DNA of 8,382 bases from Lachnospiraceae bacterium (lineage in GTDB: Bacteria > Bacillota > Clostridia > Lachnospirales > Lachnospiraceae): positions 1-8,382 of the forward strand of contig JAFTXF010000161.1 in NCBI GenBank assembly GCA_017461685.1, written 5' to 3'. Position numbers and translations under genes: made by a program. The notes under the pieces are model-generated. The model was not told the origin of the DNA. It saw only the letters and a list, made by a program, of their open reading frames with translations, and searched no databases. The first letter of the stretch is position 1. The number at the start of each line of letters is the position of its first letter. Below, in pieces: positions 6,614-8,382 of this stretch.

Positions 6614-7180
6614 ATGAAAGAGTATTTGGAATTGTATTGGGCCTTTTTTAGGATTGGCGGCCTGACCTTTGGAGGCGGTTTGTCCATGCTTCCGATGCTT
6701 AAGTATGAGCTGGTTGAGAAAAAGGGCTGGGTTGATGAAGAGACGTTACTGGATTGTTATGCGGTAGGCCAGTGTACACCCGGCATTATTGCGGTCAATA
6801 CTGCTACATATGTAGGTTATATCAGGAAGAAATTGTCAGGTGCCATTGTAGGTACAGCGGGGATGATTAGTCCGTCTATTCTTATTATTACGATTTTATG
6901 CCTGTTTTTAAATAATTTTCTGGGCAATGTATGGGTGCAGCATGCCTTAATGGGAATTAAGGGCGTTGTATGTGCATTGATGTTAAATACCGTTATTTCC
7001 CTTGCCAAGAAGAGTCTGGTATCCCCTCTTTGTGTGGTGATTGCTGTGGCGGCATTGGTGCTTGCATTATTTACGGACAGTCCTACGGTGTTGATTGTTA
7101 TTGTGGCAGCAATTGCAGGAATTATCTATGAAAAGATAAAAGGAGACGCAAAGGGAAAGGAGGACGCGCAGCATGAATAG
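6614..7180 (+). CDS. Chromate transporter family (CHR/ChrA), short half-size protein, first of pair
   Basis: This is an integral membrane protein of the chromate ion transporter family, in its half-size form of 188 residues; long ChrA proteins contain two such units. The family signature is at residues 8-30 (YWAFFRIGG, LTFGGGLSMLP). A second conserved motif is at 51-68 (VGQCTPGIIAVNTATYVGY), with Pro and Gly as expected. Hydrophobic helices follow at about 73-100, 108-130 and 138-172 (the last probably two). The C-terminus is a short charged tail (GDAKGKEDAQHE). Half-size CHR proteins are usually encoded as adjacent pairs and act together, with oppositely oriented halves reported for some pairs; here the stop overlaps the second gene by 8 bp, implying translational coupling. 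The predicted promoter at 6356 is the likely driver. Chromate export is inferred from family; in an anaerobic gut-type bacterium the natural substrate may be another oxyanion. Confidence 0.93.
   Translation: MKEYLELYWAFFRIGGLTFGGGLSMLPMLKYELVEKKGWVDEETLLDCYAVGQCTPGIIAVNTATYVGYIRKKLSGAIVGTAGMISPSILIITILCLFLNNFLGNVWVQHALMGIKGVVCALMLNTVISLAKKSLVSPLCVVIAVAALVLALFTDSPTVLIVIVAAIAGIIYEKIKGDAKGKEDAQHE
7156..7164 (+). promoter_or_regulatory. Ribosome binding site of the second chromate-transporter gene, inside the first gene
   Basis: AAAGGAGGA lies 8 nt before ATG 7173, within the last codons of the first half-gene. The ATG shares bases with the upstream reading frame (ATGAATAG, with the upstream stop at 7178-7180). 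This supports coupled, near-equal synthesis of the two halves. Confidence 0.8.
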
Positions 7181-7733
7181 TCTGATTTGGAAAATTTTTT
7201 ACGAATTCTTTAAAATCGGTTTATTTGCAGTAGGCGGCGGTCCTGCTACTATTCCGTATCTTATGGATCTTGCGGAGAAATACGACTGGTTTACCATGGA
7301 AGATGTAACCAATATGATTGCCATCAGTGAGTCAACTCCGGGACCTTTGGGACTTAATATGGCTACCTATGTAGGTACCGATGCACTGGGGGTATTGGGC
7401 GGTGCCTGGGCCAGTATTGCGCTTACGATACCGTCCATTATTGTTATCGTGCTGGTTGCCAAGTTTTTGAGCAATTTCAGTCAGAATCGCTGGGTAAAGG
7501 CTGCCTTTTATACTATCAGACCGGCTGTTGCAGGTTTGATTGCAGCGGCTGTATGGAATGTATTTGAGGTTTCCCTTTTTGTGGAAGAAGCAGGCGGACG
7601 TGTATTTGCGCTCAAAACGTTTATACTGTTTGTAGCGGTATTTGCGTTGATGCATATCAAAAAATTATCCAAGATGCATCCGGTCATCTGGTTTATCGGT
7701 GCTGCAGTCGTAGGATGTATTTTAAAGTTTTAA
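7173..7733 (+). CDS. Chromate transporter family (CHR/ChrA), short half-size protein, second of pair
   Basis: This is the second half-size CHR protein, 186 residues, and a divergent paralogue of its upstream neighbour. The N-terminal signature at about 10-31 (YEFFKIGLFAVGGGPATIPYL) and the second motif at 50-68 (AISESTPGPLGLNMATYVG) align with the same elements of the first protein. The second motif here carries two closely spaced prolines (TPGP) where the first protein has TPGII. Helices lie at about 73-101, 108-131, 146-162 and 169-185. The protein ends just after the last helix, without the charged tail of its partner. It would form a heterodimeric transporter with the first half; the arrangement resembles the ywrA/ywrB pair of Bacillus, though I do not assign those names. 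Substrate remains unproven. Confidence 0.93.
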   Translation: MNSLIWKIFYEFFKIGLFAVGGGPATIPYLMDLAEKYDWFTMEDVTNMIAISESTPGPLGLNMATYVGTDALGVLGGAWASIALTIPSIIVIVLVAKFLSNFSQNRWVKAAFYTIRPAVAGLIAAAVWNVFEVSLFVEEAGGRVFALKTFILFVAVFALMHIKKLSKMHPVIWFIGAAVVGCILKF

Positions 7734-7755
7734 TGTCCGGCCGATGTTTTTAGTG

Positions 7756-7770
7756 CAGAAAATATTTCTG
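7756..7770. other. Small stem-loop between the chromate pair and thiN (weak)
   Basis: CAGAAA and TTTCTG form a 6-bp stem around an ATA loop. No T run follows, so I do not call a terminator. The 88-bp gap 7734-7821 otherwise holds no confident promoter and no recognisable TPP-riboswitch core, so whether thiN is read through from the chr genes is open. Confidence 0.35.
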
Positions 7771-7821
7771 TGTTAAGGCAGGGGCTTACATAGGAAAGAG
7801 GAATAAAACGGGGGATTTCAT

Positions 7822-8382
7822 ATGAATCAAACGAGGAAAAATGGTACCTGTATTATTATTGGCGCGGGAGATTTAACGGTGGGTTCCTTCCCTTACAATG
7901 TGGATTCGGATTACATTATAGCAGCAGACGGCGGACTTATGTACTGTGGTGTGTTGGAGATAGAACCGGATTTAATTATCGGGGATTTTGACTCACTGGA
8001 AGGAGAGTACAAGGAAGCTTTGGCAGCAATACAGGCAAGCTGCCCTGATAAGGTGATTACTTTGCCTACAGAAAAAGACGATACAGATATGTTAGCAGCT
8101 GTTAAATGCGGATTGGAACTGGGATACAGAAGCTTTCGCCTGTACGGTGCTAACGGCGGTCGTTTAGAGCATACGATTGCCAATATTCAGCTTTTAAAGT
8201 ACTTAAAGGAGCAGGGCGCAGTGGGATATATCATGGATGGACAGGGTATGATTTTATTGGCGCAGAATGAGACCATAAGCTTCCGTGACAGTATGGAGGG
8301 GTATATCAATATTTTCTCACTGAATGAAAAAGCCCACGGAGTAACGCTCCGCGGACTGAAATATGAACTGGACTGTGTCACG
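7822..8382 (+). CDS. thiN: Thiamine pyrophosphokinase (3'-truncated by window edge)
   Basis: This cytoplasmic enzyme transfers pyrophosphate from ATP to thiamine, giving thiamine pyrophosphate, the cofactor form; it lets a cell use salvaged thiamine directly. The visible 187 residues run off the right edge in an open frame; the family is about 210-215, so roughly 25 are missing. Motifs appear in the expected order: AADGG at 34-38, PDLIIGDFDSL at 49-59 (acidic metal-binding Asp residues), KDDTDM at 85-90, and GANGGRLEHTIANI at 109-122. The C-terminal thiamine-binding beta domain begins near 150 (FSLNEKAHGVTLRGLKYEL). ATG 7822 is preceded by GGGGGA (7810-7815) with a 6-nt gap, and no upstream in-frame start fits the family better. 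In many Firmicutes thiN follows rsgA and rpe; here it follows a transporter pair instead. Assignment is secure. Confidence 0.95.
   Translation, partial: MNQTRKNGTCIIIGAGDLTVGSFPYNVDSDYIIAADGGLMYCGVLEIEPDLIIGDFDSLEGEYKEALAAIQASCPDKVITLPTEKDDTDMLAAVKCGLELGYRSFRLYGANGGRLEHTIANIQLLKYLKEQGAVGYIMDGQGMILLAQNETISFRDSMEGYINIFSLNEKAHGVTLRGLKYELDCVT

Noticed and set aside
7734..7821. Possible TPP riboswitch or intrinsic terminator before thiN
   Set aside because: The gap is short, lacks the conserved TPP-aptamer segments, and its one stem-loop is not followed by a T run.

Overview
The window reads as ordinary chromosomal DNA of a low-to-moderate GC Gram-positive anaerobe, most likely a clostridial species of the Lachnospiraceae type. 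The signs are strong AGGAGG-type ribosome binding sites, a lipobox (LAAC) signal peptide on the solute-binding protein, A/T-ending codons mixed with GGC/CTG/CAG codons, and tight co-directional genes. The genus cannot be fixed from sequence alone. All seven supported genes are on the + strand.

Region 1 (2-6352) looks like one transcription unit, entered from the left edge. It holds the 3' part of a MalG-type sugar ABC permease, an HlyD/MacA-like membrane-fusion protein with a very long coiled coil, a MacB periplasmic-core-domain protein that keeps only two membrane segments, and a large lipoprotein. The lipoprotein joins an apparent N-terminal beta-propeller-like region to a C-terminal family 1 solute-binding domain. 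The combination is unusual: an importer-type permease and solute-binding module are interleaved with two parts of a MacAB-type exporter or mechanotransducer. No ATPase is visible in the window, so one would have to lie upstream or elsewhere in the genome. This is the best candidate here for an uncharacterised envelope system.

Region 2 (6353-6613) is intergenic. It holds a near-consensus sigma-A promoter (TTGCAA, 17 bp, TATAAT), followed at once by a near-perfect palindrome of about 200 bp. The outer arms share a 24-bp exact inverted match and the apex is a nested hairpin. A transcript from the promoter would begin at the foot of this hairpin. It could be a MITE-like element, a structured leader RNA, or a terminator/attenuator for the two flanking units.

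Region 3 (6614-7733) is a split chromate-transporter (CHR/ChrA family) pair, two half-size proteins whose genes overlap by 8 bp. Region 4 (7822 to the right edge) is the 5' part of a thiamine pyrophosphokinase gene (thiN), with all the nucleotide and thiamine-binding motifs present as far as the window runs. No tRNA, rRNA, CRISPR array or transposase gene was seen.
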